From Paenibacillus sambharensis (GTDB taxonomy: Bacteria > Bacillota > Bacilli > Paenibacillales > Paenibacillaceae): a DNA stretch of 64,000 bases. Position numbers and translations under genes: made by a program. The notes beneath the pieces were generated by a model. That model was not told the origin of the DNA. It did no database searches and worked only from the letters and a program-made list of their open reading frames with translations. The stretch is taken from assembly GCF_003233845.1 (NCBI RefSeq), contig NZ_QKRB01000006.1:62001-126000 (forward strand). Direction: 5' to 3'. Of this stretch, positions 16,734 through 23,807 are shown piece by piece (within the stretch, counting starts at the first letter, position 1; every line of letters begins with the position of its first letter).

Positions 16734-16933
16734 GTGACTTGGGCACTTGCATCCGCGGCTTTGATTTTATCCATCAGATCTTCTTTTGATCGATAGATAT
16801 GGCTAATAAACATGGACGCTACCTCGCTGTCCTCTAAGATATGGGCTGTTATGATCAGTTGTACCTTTGTTGAGTGTATTGTTATTTCTAAGATTCTATT
16901 ATAGTCTAAAAATTGTAAATTGGATTGAAAATC
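16730..16933 (-). pseudogene. Open frame upstream of the 75-residue protein, without a good start
   Basis: From a TAG at 16934-16936 to a TGA at 16730-16732 the minus strand is open for 67 codons, reading LDYNRILEITIHSTKVQLII, then TAHILEDSEVASMFISHIY and RSKEDLMDKIKAADA. It looks protein-like, but the first ATG is at 16813 and no ribosome-binding site is seen. It may be the 5' part of the gene whose remainder is at 16506-16733. This covers the otherwise empty stretch before 16965. Confidence 0.3.
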
Positions 16934-16964
16934 CTAAGAACCTATACAGAAAGCAGGAACCCCC

Positions 16965-18224
16965 TTGATCATCTTTGTAGACGGAAACCAACTTTCGCTC
17001 GGTATCCCCCTCATTAAAGAAGGTAGGAAAATGTTCCTTCCTCTAGATCCCGTTATTAAGGCAATGGGATGGACGTACAACCATGAAGAGGGCGGTTCGA
17101 TCTCGCTCTCCTTCAGTTCACCTGGACGAAAGACAACTACTTATTTGCATGATGAATGGGGTGATGGACTTCGTCTCATTGACGATCATATCTATATCGC
17201 TGCAAGACTATTAGAAATGAGGACATTTGCGGAAATTGAATATACCTCAAAGACGGACAAAGTGATAATTACAACTTCTCAAACGCCAGGTGTCGTTACC
17301 GATCCCGAGGTTATTGCTCAGATCAAAAGTCGCCTGGAACAGAGGCAGCAGCCAGAGCCGGAAGAGAGTGCTATTGAAGCCGCCGATTTGAGTCCAGAGG
17401 AAAGCGAAAATATTAATTATGGGAAATATTCTCCTCCCGTTATCTTTGATGCCCTCTATTCCTTAGATGATCAGCTCCAAAAGGAGGGACTGTCTTTGTG
17501 GGACGAGCTTGGTTTTTATGGAGGCTACTACCATAGCGAGTATGAGAATACCCCTTGGGACGTTATTGTATTCGGCTGGACGGGCGGAGATGGCATCCAC
17601 TTTGGGTTCCTGACCGATTTCGGAACAGTGGCCGATCTTAACGAAGCTCCAATTGTTATGGTTTCGCCAATGGGTGGAGATGAGGCTGGAGAGGTCGTCG
17701 CCAACAATATCAGGGAGTTTCTAAGTATTATCGCGATAGATGATTCACTTATATACTATTCGTTTGATAACGAGGAAGCTTATCTAGTCCAACAACAGCA
17801 AGATGAGCAAAGCGAGTGGGCGCCAACTGAAGAAGAGAAGGCGCGCCGCCGTCAAATTATGGATAGGATGGTTGAAGCTCTAAACCTTCCACTGATTGAG
17901 CAGCCGTACGCCTATTTAGGTCGTGTCAAAGCTGAACGGGCTAATAGAATTGTCGTGGCCACTCATGATGGACTTGGCGTAACCACCGTGCATCCTGAAG
18001 ATAATGGCCGCCAACACGAACCCCTCCTGGTAGATGATGATCTGGAAGCAGAGGAACTGCGGGAATACCTGGCACGCGCGACATATGCCGGTAAGCTGGC
18101 ATTGATCCGTGATTTTAATGCCAAAGGCTTTAATAGTGAAGATCTTGAGGGAATTATGGTCGAGGAAATGGTGAAATTCGGGTTTTATGATGAACTTGCC
18201 CGCAAAAACGCTTCGGCCTGGTGA
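16965..18224 (+). CDS. Intracellular stalk-domain protein with a SUKH-like middle region
   Basis: A 419-residue protein with no signal peptide or membrane segment. Residues 1 to about 105 resemble a copper-amine-oxidase N domain (FVDGNQLSLGIPLI, MFLPLDPVIKAMGW, IYIAARLLEMR), usually found in exported proteins. After a Gln/Glu-rich linker, a middle region (about 145-260) holds WDVIVFGWTGGDGIHFGFLT, DFGTVADLNEAPIVMVSPMG and NNIREFLSII, which recalls SMI1/KNR4 (SUKH) immunity-type proteins. The C terminus is an unassigned acidic helical region. The start is TTG at 16965 after AGCAGGAA; the upstream frame has a stop at 16935. It lies in an A+T-richer patch flanked by terminators, suggesting later acquisition. 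Function unknown; the SUKH resemblance is inference. Confidence 0.7.
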   Translation: MIIFVDGNQLSLGIPLIKEGRKMFLPLDPVIKAMGWTYNHEEGGSISLSFSSPGRKTTTYLHDEWGDGLRLIDDHIYIAARLLEMRTFAEIEYTSKTDKVIITTSQTPGVVTDPEVIAQIKSRLEQRQQPEPEESAIEAADLSPEESENINYGKYSPPVIFDALYSLDDQLQKEGLSLWDELGFYGGYYHSEYENTPWDVIVFGWTGGDGIHFGFLTDFGTVADLNEAPIVMVSPMGGDEAGEVVANNIREFLSIIAIDDSLIYYSFDNEEAYLVQQQQDEQSEWAPTEEEKARRRQIMDRMVEALNLPLIEQPYAYLGRVKAERANRIVVATHDGLGVTTVHPEDNGRQHEPLLVDDDLEAEELREYLARATYAGKLALIRDFNAKGFNSEDLEGIMVEEMVKFGFYDELARKNASAW

Positions 18225-18275
18225 AAATGGTTTCGGATTATAGCTACCTTTTGCGAAAAGGTAAACATAAAAGGG

Positions 18276-18310
18276 AGCGGCCTGATAAAAAGTCGGGTCG
18301 CTTTATAATA
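18276..18310 (+). terminator. Terminator after the stalk/SUKH-like gene
   Basis: AGCGGCCTGA pairs with TCGGGTCGCT through 10 base pairs (two G-U) around TAAAAAG, followed by TTATAATAATTT. Confidence 0.65.
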
Positions 18311-18359
18311 ATTTGCTTTCAAAATCAGACTGATGCATTCGGATGTTGTTAAAGCCTGC

Positions 18360-18410
18360 TTGCAGCACAGGACTATTTCTTATATAATTCACCTAACTAA
18401 CGTTAGTTAG
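18360..18410 (+). promoter_or_regulatory. Promoter and perfect palindromic operator of the TetR-SMR operon
   Basis: TTGCAG (18360-18365), 17 bases, TATAAT (18383-18388), then CTAACTAACGTTAGTTAG (18393-18410), an uninterrupted 18-bp palindrome immediately after the -10. A further TTCGTTAG half-site follows. Position and symmetry fit autorepression by the TetR protein encoded next. Confidence 0.7.
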
Positions 18411-18441
18411 TATTCGTTAGAAAGCTAAAAGGAGGTATACG

Positions 18442-19023
18442 ATGTCGGCAGGCCAGATCAAGGCAGTAGCGCGTGAGATGTTTGCGGAATCAGGCTACGA
18501 CGGGGTGAAGCTGGCTGAGATCGCCAAGGCGGTCGGCATTAAGACACCGTCCATCTATGCGCATTTTGAATCGAAGGAGCAGCTGTTTCTTAGCTTGTTT
18601 GCGGAGGCGGCTGAGAGTGAGCGGCAGCGAATCACCGATTATGTGGAGCAGTCAAGCTCACGGCCGGGCCCGCTTGAGAGCAGGCTCAAGGCTATCTATG
18701 ACTACTATACGGACTCGGAAGAGTCAGGGGGCGCGCAGGCTTTCCTGAAGAAAACAATGCTGATGCCGCCGAAGCTGCTGAAGCCGAAGCTGCAGCATGA
18801 TTTTATGCAGTTCGAGAAGGCTGTTAATGAGATGCTTGGGCAAATGCTTCAGCGGGCAATGGAGACCGGGGAGATTCGTGAGCAGGCGGTTCAGCCGCTT
18901 ATTAATGTCTTCTACGCTTTTGTTGACGGGCTGCTCGTGGAAAGCCAGCTGTATAGCAGAGAAATATACCGGGAAAGACAACAGATGATCTGGCATTATT
19001 ATTGGCAGAGCGTGAAAGGATGA
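18442..19023 (+). CDS. TetR/AcrR-family transcriptional regulator
   Basis: A 193-residue one-component repressor. The N-terminal helix-turn-helix is clear: AREMFAESGYDGVKLAEIAKAVGIKTPSIYAHFESKEQLF, with the usual G-Y-x-x, I-A and Y-x-H-F-x-S-K landmarks within residues 8-48. The remainder is a ligand-binding helical domain. It starts 8 bases after AGGAGGT and is followed after 7 bases by two SMR pump genes, so it most likely represses this operon through the palindrome at 18393-18410 and is induced by a toxic cationic substrate. The ligand is unknown. Confidence 0.9.
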   Translation: MSAGQIKAVAREMFAESGYDGVKLAEIAKAVGIKTPSIYAHFESKEQLFLSLFAEAAESERQRITDYVEQSSSRPGPLESRLKAIYDYYTDSEESGGAQAFLKKTMLMPPKLLKPKLQHDFMQFEKAVNEMLGQMLQRAMETGEIREQAVQPLINVFYAFVDGLLVESQLYSREIYRERQQMIWHYYWQSVKG

Positions 19024-19030
19024 GGTTGTA

Positions 19031-19453
19031 ATGGCATGGCTGCTACTGGTTCTGGCGGGCATACTTGAGGTGGTCTGGGCATTCGGGCTGAAGCAGTCGG
19101 AGGGGTTTACAAGGCCGCTGCCAAGTTTGATTACGATAGCGCTGCTTGTGCTCAGCTTCTATATGTTTGCCAAAGTGATGCGTCAGATTGAGATTGACAC
19201 AGCGTATGCGGTGTTTACGGGGATTGGTACAGCAGGTACCGTTCTCATTGGTATTTTGTTTCTTGGCGAGCCTGCGGGATTTTGGCGGCTGTTCTTTGTG
19301 CTGCTGCTTCTGGGGGGCATCGTGGGACTGAAGATGATTTCGGGAGATGCAGCGAATGCGGTGAAGGCGGGCGAAGATCAGGCAGGAGACGAGGCCTCAG
19401 AAACCGGTCTAAACATGAAGCGCGGCAACTCTCCGCAGACAGGGGAGGGGTGA
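19031..19453 (+). CDS. SMR-family efflux protein, subunit 1 (YkkC/SugE-like)
   Basis: A 140-residue small multidrug resistance protein with four membrane helices. The essential membrane carboxylate is Glu13 in AGILEVVWAFGLK; the GLK after W-A is typical of the SugE/Gdx and YkkC branch. The loop IDTAYAVFTGIGTAGTV carries the conserved A-Y-A-x-x-x-G-I-G motif. About 35 hydrophilic residues follow the fourth helix, an unusually long tail for the family. It overlaps no gene but lies 6 bases before a second SMR gene, so the two probably form a heterodimer like YkkCD. Substrates could be guanidinium or quaternary ammonium compounds. Confidence 0.88.
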   Translation: MAWLLLVLAGILEVVWAFGLKQSEGFTRPLPSLITIALLVLSFYMFAKVMRQIEIDTAYAVFTGIGTAGTVLIGILFLGEPAGFWRLFFVLLLLGGIVGLKMISGDAANAVKAGEDQAGDEASETGLNMKRGNSPQTGEG

Positions 19454-19459
19454 TGAAGC

Positions 19460-19786
19460 GTGGCTTGGATTTATTTATTAATATCGGGGCTTGGTGAAGT
19501 GAGCGGGGTAACCTTCCTGAAGCTGTCAGATGGGTTCCGCAAGTGGAAGCCGGCAATCGGGGCGGTACTGTCCGGGTTTGTCAGCTTCTATTTCCTCTCC
19601 AGGGCGCTGCAGGATATTCCGATCAGCACGGCTTATGGAATATGGACCGGTATAGGGTCGGCAGGCAGTGTCATTCTGGGTATGCTGGTATTCAAGGAGT
19701 CGAAGGCGGCGCTTAAGCTGCTGTTTATTGCGATGATTATAGCGGGTGTTGCCGGGCTGCGCATTGTCGGGGGCGTACACGGCTAG
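19460..19786 (+). CDS. SMR-family efflux protein, subunit 2 (YkkD-like)
   Basis: A 108-residue four-helix SMR protein starting with GTG at 19460 after GGGGAGGGG. Glu13 (SGLGEVSGVTFLK) and ISTAYGIWTGIGSAGSVILG are family hallmarks. Its length is standard, in contrast to the longer partner. Pairing of a long and a short SMR gene in tandem is typical of obligate heterodimers with opposite membrane orientation. It is the last gene of the TetR-controlled unit. Confidence 0.88.
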   Translation: MAWIYLLISGLGEVSGVTFLKLSDGFRKWKPAIGAVLSGFVSFYFLSRALQDIPISTAYGIWTGIGSAGSVILGMLVFKESKAALKLLFIAMIIAGVAGLRIVGGVHG

Positions 19787-19821
19787 TTTTAAGTAATTAA
19801 CGATATGGAGGAGGGTTTTCG

Positions 19822-20589
19822 ATGATCCCAGCTTTGTTCCTGTCGCATGGTTCCCCGCTGCTTGCCATAGAAGACTCTGAGTATACAGATTTTCTTGCCC
19901 GATTGGGAAAAAGCATGCGGCCAAAGGCAGTTGTTGTGTTTACCGCACACTGGGAAGAGCCAGTTACGACGATCTCGCGAATGGATGGCGTCTATGATAC
20001 GATCTACGATTTCGGCGGCTTTCCTCCGGAAATGTATACCATCAAGTATCCTGCCAAGGGCTCTATAGCGATTGCAGATGGGCTGGCCGCACGCCTCGGT
20101 CAGCACGGCATACAGACGCAGATGGATGTTAAGCGGGGGCTTGATCATGGATCGTGGACCCTGCTTAGAAGGCTGTATCCGGAAGCAGATGTTCCGGTCG
20201 TGCAGATGTCCGTCCATCCGTTCCTGCCGCCTGCCGAGCAGTTCCGGATCGGGGAAGCGCTCAGAGGGCTGGGGGAAGAAGGTATCCTGGTCCTCGGCAG
20301 CGGAGCCACGGTCCATAATCTGCGGCAGCTGCGCTGGGATAGGAAGGAGCCGGAGGAATGGGCAGTAGAGTTCGATGACTGGCTTATCGACAAAATCGGC
20401 AGCGGCTCAAATGAGGAGCTGTTCCGCTACAGGGAGCTTGCGCCGCATGCCGAACGGGCCGTTCCCCGTGAGGAGCATTTCGTCCCGCTGCTGCTGGCGT
20501 TTGGCAGCAAGGCGGAGCAGTCGAAGGGCAGCGTTATCTATCGCGGTTATGATTACGGCTCTCTCAGTTATCTCTGCCTTTCCTTCTGA
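19822..20589 (+). CDS. DODA-type extradiol ring-opening dioxygenase family protein
   Basis: A 255-residue class III (LigB-like) dioxygenase of the YgiD/4,5-DOPA-dioxygenase type. Metal and catalytic residues appear in FLSHGSPL (His), FTAHWEEP (His), GLDHGSW (His-Gly) and VQMSVHPF. The family uses Fe(II) or Zn(II) and cleaves catechol-like rings; natural substrates of bacterial YgiD-type proteins are generally unknown. The ATG follows GGAGGAGGG. It starts 35 bases after the SMR pair with no clear terminator between, so it may belong to the same TetR-regulated stress unit. Confidence 0.87.
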   Translation: MIPALFLSHGSPLLAIEDSEYTDFLARLGKSMRPKAVVVFTAHWEEPVTTISRMDGVYDTIYDFGGFPPEMYTIKYPAKGSIAIADGLAARLGQHGIQTQMDVKRGLDHGSWTLLRRLYPEADVPVVQMSVHPFLPPAEQFRIGEALRGLGEEGILVLGSGATVHNLRQLRWDRKEPEEWAVEFDDWLIDKIGSGSNEELFRYRELAPHAERAVPREEHFVPLLLAFGSKAEQSKGSVIYRGYDYGSLSYLCLSF

Positions 20590-20663
20590 ATTGAATAATG
20601 TCTACGCTCGATTGAGACAGGTGCGGCATGGTTAATAGGAGATAAAACGAGGAGGAGCGGCGC

Positions 20664-21554
20664 ATGATCGAGATTGGGCTGGCCGGCTGGGGAGATCATG
20701 ATTCCTTATATACCGAACCCGGCTCGGCCAAGAATAAGCTGACGGCTTACAGCAGGTGGTTCAGCTGTGTGGAAGTCGACAGCACATTCTATGCGATTCA
20801 GCCGCTCCGCAACATGGAGAAGTGGACGGCTGAAACGCCGCCGGCGTTCCGGTTCATCGTGAAGGCGTACCAGGGAATGACGGGACACACGAGAGGACCC
20901 GCGCCACAGGGACAGGCTGTGGAGGATATGTTTGCGGCCTTCAGGGCTTCGATTGCTCCGATGATAGAGGCGGGCAAGCTGCGTGCTGTCTTGTTTCAAT
21001 ATCCTCCTTGGTTTGACTGCACGAAAGCGAATGTGCAGGAGTTGAGAGAGACCAGGGCGAGGATGGAAGGGATTCCGTGCGCTTTGGAATTTCGGCATCA
21101 GAGCTGGTTTGAGGGCGGCATGGCAGAGCGGACGCTTGACTTCATGCGTTCTGAAGGCTGGTATCATACAGTCTGTGACGAGCCTCAAGCAGGCAAAGGC
21201 TCCGTGCCCATTGTGGAGGCCGCTGCGGCAGAAGAGATGACTTTGGTCCGCTTCCATGGACGAAACGTGGAAGGGTGGCATAGTTCGGGTCAGCCGAATT
21301 GGCGAGAGGTACGCTACTTATACGATTATAATGAGACAGAGCTGGCGGATTGGTCGGAACGGCTGAAACGGCTGGAGACCATGACGGATACCGTCAGTGT
21401 GATCTTCAATAACAATTCCGGGGGCCATGCGTCAGCCAATGCTCTGGAGATGATGATGCTGCTGGGGCAGACACCGCCGCGGGGGAGCTTTGAGGTCAGG
21501 CGTCAGCCGGAGCAGCTGGAACTTTTTGCACAGGCGGATGAAATCATAGAATAA
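20664..21554 (+). CDS. DUF72 (YecE-family) TIM-barrel protein
   Basis: A 296-residue DUF72 protein. Marks are EIGLAGWGDHDSLYT at the start, WFSCVEVDSTFYAIQP, FRFIVKAYQGMTGH, ALEFRHQSWF and VSVIFNNNSGGHASANA near the end, the last being the family's C-terminal motif. The family adopts a TIM barrel and is widespread in Bacillales (YunF), but no activity is established. A GGAGGAG site precedes the ATG. The gene lies 74 bases after the dioxygenase gene on the same strand. Confidence 0.85.
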   Translation: MIEIGLAGWGDHDSLYTEPGSAKNKLTAYSRWFSCVEVDSTFYAIQPLRNMEKWTAETPPAFRFIVKAYQGMTGHTRGPAPQGQAVEDMFAAFRASIAPMIEAGKLRAVLFQYPPWFDCTKANVQELRETRARMEGIPCALEFRHQSWFEGGMAERTLDFMRSEGWYHTVCDEPQAGKGSVPIVEAAAAEEMTLVRFHGRNVEGWHSSGQPNWREVRYLYDYNETELADWSERLKRLETMTDTVSVIFNNNSGGHASANALEMMMLLGQTPPRGSFEVRRQPEQLELFAQADEIIE

Positions 21555-21558
21555 AGCT

Positions 21559-21573
21559 ACTATACTGTATAGT
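21559..21573. promoter_or_regulatory. Short palindrome upstream of the aldo/keto reductase
   Basis: ACTATACTGTATAGT has 7-base arms around one base and contains a possible -10 (TATACT). It ends 33 bases before the reductase start and could be an operator; the cognate regulator is not evident. Confidence 0.35.
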
Positions 21574-21606
21574 GAAACCATCACATCTAAAGGAGATATG
21601 CATAAT

Positions 21607-22449
21607 ATGGTTGAAAGTAAACGAATTACCGGTTTGTCGAACCGCGTGGAGTTAAATAATGGCGTACATATGCCTTGGCTCGGGCTAGGCGTGTTTCAGA
21701 GCAAGGAAGGGCAGGAAGTGGTCGATGCGGTAACAACTGCCGTGAAGCAGGGATACCGGCTGATCGATACAGCAGCGGTATACGGTAACGAGGAGGGCGT
21801 TGGCCGCGCCATCAGAGAATGCGGCACCGACCGTTCCGAGCTGTTCGTTACCACAAAGGTGTGGAACTCGAACCAGGGGTACGACTCAACGCTGCGTGCG
21901 TTTGAGGAGAGCCGGAGCAAGCTTGGTCTTGAAGTTATCGATTTGTACCTGGTTCACTGGCCGGTCGCCGGCAAATACAAGGAGACTTATCGGGCGCTTG
22001 AGAAGCTTTATAAAGACGGTGCCGTTCGCGCCATTGGAGTCAGCAACTTCCAGGTCCATCATCTGAAGGATCTGCTTGCGGACTGCGAGATTAAGCCGGC
22101 GGTTAATCAGGTGGAATATCATCCGCTGCTGACACAGCGCGAGGTCAAAGCCTATTGCGACGAACATAATATCCAGCTTCAGGCCTGGAGTCCGCTTATG
22201 CAGGGCAACCTGGATGTGACGCTTCTAAATGAGATTGGCGGAAAATATGGAAAATCCCCTGCACAGATTGTGCTGCGCTGGGATCTGCAGACAGGGGTCA
22301 CCACAATTCCGAAGTCGGTTAAAGCCGAGCGGATTGCCTCGAATGCGGATATCTTTGATTTTGAGCTGACTGCCGACGAAGTAAGACAGATCGGTGAACT
22401 GAACCGCGACCACCGGTTTGGCCCGGATCCGGACAACTTTAACTTCTAG
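21607..22449 (+). CDS. Aldo/keto reductase
   Basis: A 280-residue NADPH-dependent AKR of the 2,5-diketo-gluconate reductase/YvgN group. Catalytic tetrad and signatures: MPWLGLGVFQSKEG, RLIDTAAVYGNEEGVG (Asp, Tyr), VTTKVWNSNQGY (Lys), LYLVHWPV (His) and the cofactor motif IPKSVKAERI near residue 237. It reduces aldehydes and ketones, often methylglyoxal in Bacilli. I chose ATG at 21607, about 10 bases after AAAGGAG; the ATG at 21598 overlaps that site. It is probably monocistronic. Confidence 0.92.
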   Translation: MVESKRITGLSNRVELNNGVHMPWLGLGVFQSKEGQEVVDAVTTAVKQGYRLIDTAAVYGNEEGVGRAIRECGTDRSELFVTTKVWNSNQGYDSTLRAFEESRSKLGLEVIDLYLVHWPVAGKYKETYRALEKLYKDGAVRAIGVSNFQVHHLKDLLADCEIKPAVNQVEYHPLLTQREVKAYCDEHNIQLQAWSPLMQGNLDVTLLNEIGGKYGKSPAQIVLRWDLQTGVTTIPKSVKAERIASNADIFDFELTADEVRQIGELNRDHRFGPDPDNFNF

Positions 22450-22549
22450 AAGCGCTGCCTATAACGAGCAGTCACACCGCGGGAGAGCCGAATGGAATGG
22501 CTGTCAGCAACGCAAACTACAATCGGGAGACTGCTGTTTACGGCATCCA

Positions 22550-22584
22550 TTGACAACTTCAACTGTAACTGATACCATTACAGT
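22550..22584 (+). promoter_or_regulatory. Promoter and inverted-repeat operator of the Rrf2 regulator
   Basis: TTGACA (22550-22555), 17 bases, TACCAT (22573-22578). Over the -10 lies ACTGTAA, nine bases, TTACAGT (22562-22584), a perfect inverted repeat that fits autoregulation by the dimeric Rrf2 protein encoded next. Confidence 0.55.
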
Positions 22585-22599
22585 ATAAAGCGGGGTGCC

Positions 22600-23037
22600 G
22601 TGATGAACAGCGAATTCACAATAGCCGTCCATAGCCTGGTCTTGCTGGCTCATCTGCCGGAGCGGATGGCTTCAAGCGAAACAATCGCAGAGAATGTACA
22701 GACTAACGCAGCCAGGGTCCGCAAAGTGATGGGCGTTCTCCGTAAAGGCGGATTCGTCGAGACAAGAGAGGGAACACGCGGCGGGTACAGGTTGACCATC
22801 GATCCAGCGGTCGTTACGCTGGCTGATATTTACCGTACTATGGCGCAAGGCTCGGTAATGCCGAGCTGGTGCTCAGGTGATCCGGGTATGGATTGTGTCG
22901 TCGGTTCCAATATGCGGTCCGTCATGAACGGCATTTTCTGCGCTGCCGAGCGGCAGCTGGAGAAGTACTTCGAAGATATCACGATATCTTCCGTTCTGGG
23001 GCAGATCCAGGAATGTGTGCCTGAAGCGGCTGACTAG
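22600..23037 (+). CDS. Rrf2-family transcriptional regulator
   Basis: A 145-residue winged-helix regulator of the Rrf2 family (IscR, CymR, NsrR relatives). The HTH includes SSETIAENVQTNAARVRKVM and the wing GGFVETREGTRGGYRL, both highly typical. Counting from ATG 22603, cysteines are at 90 and 98 (SWCSGDPGMDC) and 113, near but not identical to the three-Cys Fe-S spacing of IscR, so a redox or metal sensor role is plausible but unproven. The start is GTG 22600 or the adjacent ATG 22603. It sits 54 bases upstream of a thioredoxin gene, suggesting a thiol-stress circuit. Confidence 0.88.
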   Translation: MMNSEFTIAVHSLVLLAHLPERMASSETIAENVQTNAARVRKVMGVLRKGGFVETREGTRGGYRLTIDPAVVTLADIYRTMAQGSVMPSWCSGDPGMDCVVGSNMRSVMNGIFCAAERQLEKYFEDITISSVLGQIQECVPEAAD

Positions 23038-23091
23038 GTATGACGGGATTCCCCTAAACATACACGAAATTCCAAGGAGAGGATGATTATC

Positions 23092-23400
23092 ATGGCAGTA
23101 GCTTTGACGAAAGAGAATTTTGCGAAGAGCATTGAAAGCGGCGTAGCGCTGGTAGATTTCTGGGCACCATGGTGCGGACCTTGCAAGATGCAGCTTCCGA
23201 TTGTTGAGGAGCTTGCAGCTGAGATGGAGGGTCAGGCAACCATCGCCAAGATCAATGTGGATGAAGAGCCTGAACTGGCTTCCCAATTCGGTGTAATGAG
23301 TATCCCTACCCTGATTCTGTTCAAGGATGGACAGCCGGTTGACAAGATGGTCGGCCTTCAGAGCAAGGAATCACTCAAGACGAAAATTCAAAACCAATAA
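23092..23400 (+). CDS. Thioredoxin
   Basis: A 102-residue thioredoxin with the redox motif WCGPC at residues 27-31, preceded by LVDFWAP, and the cis-Pro loop VMSIPTLILF. The family reduces protein disulfides using thioredoxin reductase. ATG 23092 lies 9 bases after AAGGAGAGG; an in-frame ATG at 23083 abuts the site and is less likely. It is paired with the Rrf2 regulator and followed by a strong terminator. It may be a second thioredoxin rather than the housekeeping trxA. Confidence 0.93.
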   Translation: MAVALTKENFAKSIESGVALVDFWAPWCGPCKMQLPIVEELAAEMEGQATIAKINVDEEPELASQFGVMSIPTLILFKDGQPVDKMVGLQSKESLKTKIQNQ

Positions 23401-23437
23401 GCTTGCGTTGGCCTGATTGTCCGGTATAACGCTCAAG

Positions 23438-23490
23438 ATCCTGCCTGTAACAGCTCCTTCTGGGTTAGCTGGAACGGGCAGGATTTTTTT
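23438..23490 (+). terminator. Intrinsic terminator after thioredoxin
   Basis: ATCCTGCC pairs with GGCAGGAT around an inner AGCT-containing hairpin, followed by seven T residues. Confidence 0.8.
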
Positions 23491-23569
23491 GTGGATATTG
23501 TTAATTTATATATTAATTTCATTTGCATAACATTACGAAAAAATACATAGTCAAACCGCCTTTTTCCCA

Positions 23570-23599
23570 TTGACTTGAACGGCTAATACTGCGTAATAT
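23570..23599 (+). promoter_or_regulatory. Candidate sigma-A promoter of the SLH-GH43 gene
   Basis: TTGACT (23570-23575), 18 bases, TAATAT (23594-23599) in an A+T-rich stretch. It would give an untranslated leader of about 200 bases that contains the cre site. Confidence 0.5.
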
Positions 23600-23696
23600 T
23601 AAATTGTTAATATCCGTAATAATAAGTTAATGATATTGCGAATATTTAACAGGTTGCCCAAGTGTCTGTCCAATGGTTACGTTGGAGTGACGTTTA

Positions 23697-23710
23697 TGTA
23701 AGCGCTTATT
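23697..23710 (+). promoter_or_regulatory. Catabolite-responsive element (cre)
   Basis: TGTAAGCGCTTATT agrees with the CcpA consensus TGWAARCGYTWNCW at all but one fixed position. It lies downstream of the candidate promoter and about 100 bases before the arabinanase gene, as expected for roadblock catabolite repression. Confidence 0.6.
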
Positions 23711-23807
23711 TACTTGATGGGGCAAGGAGGCAGAAGAGCGTGATCCATGAAGATCAAGCGCATGTGACCTTGGGGGAGCCTATACATCACGGGAGGAGAA
23801 TGAGTAA

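Noticed and set aside
18225-18441. Guanidine (ykkC) riboswitch expected ahead of SMR pump genes
   Set aside because: No ykkC-motif conserved sequence is visible; the region holds a terminator, a promoter and a TetR-type palindrome.
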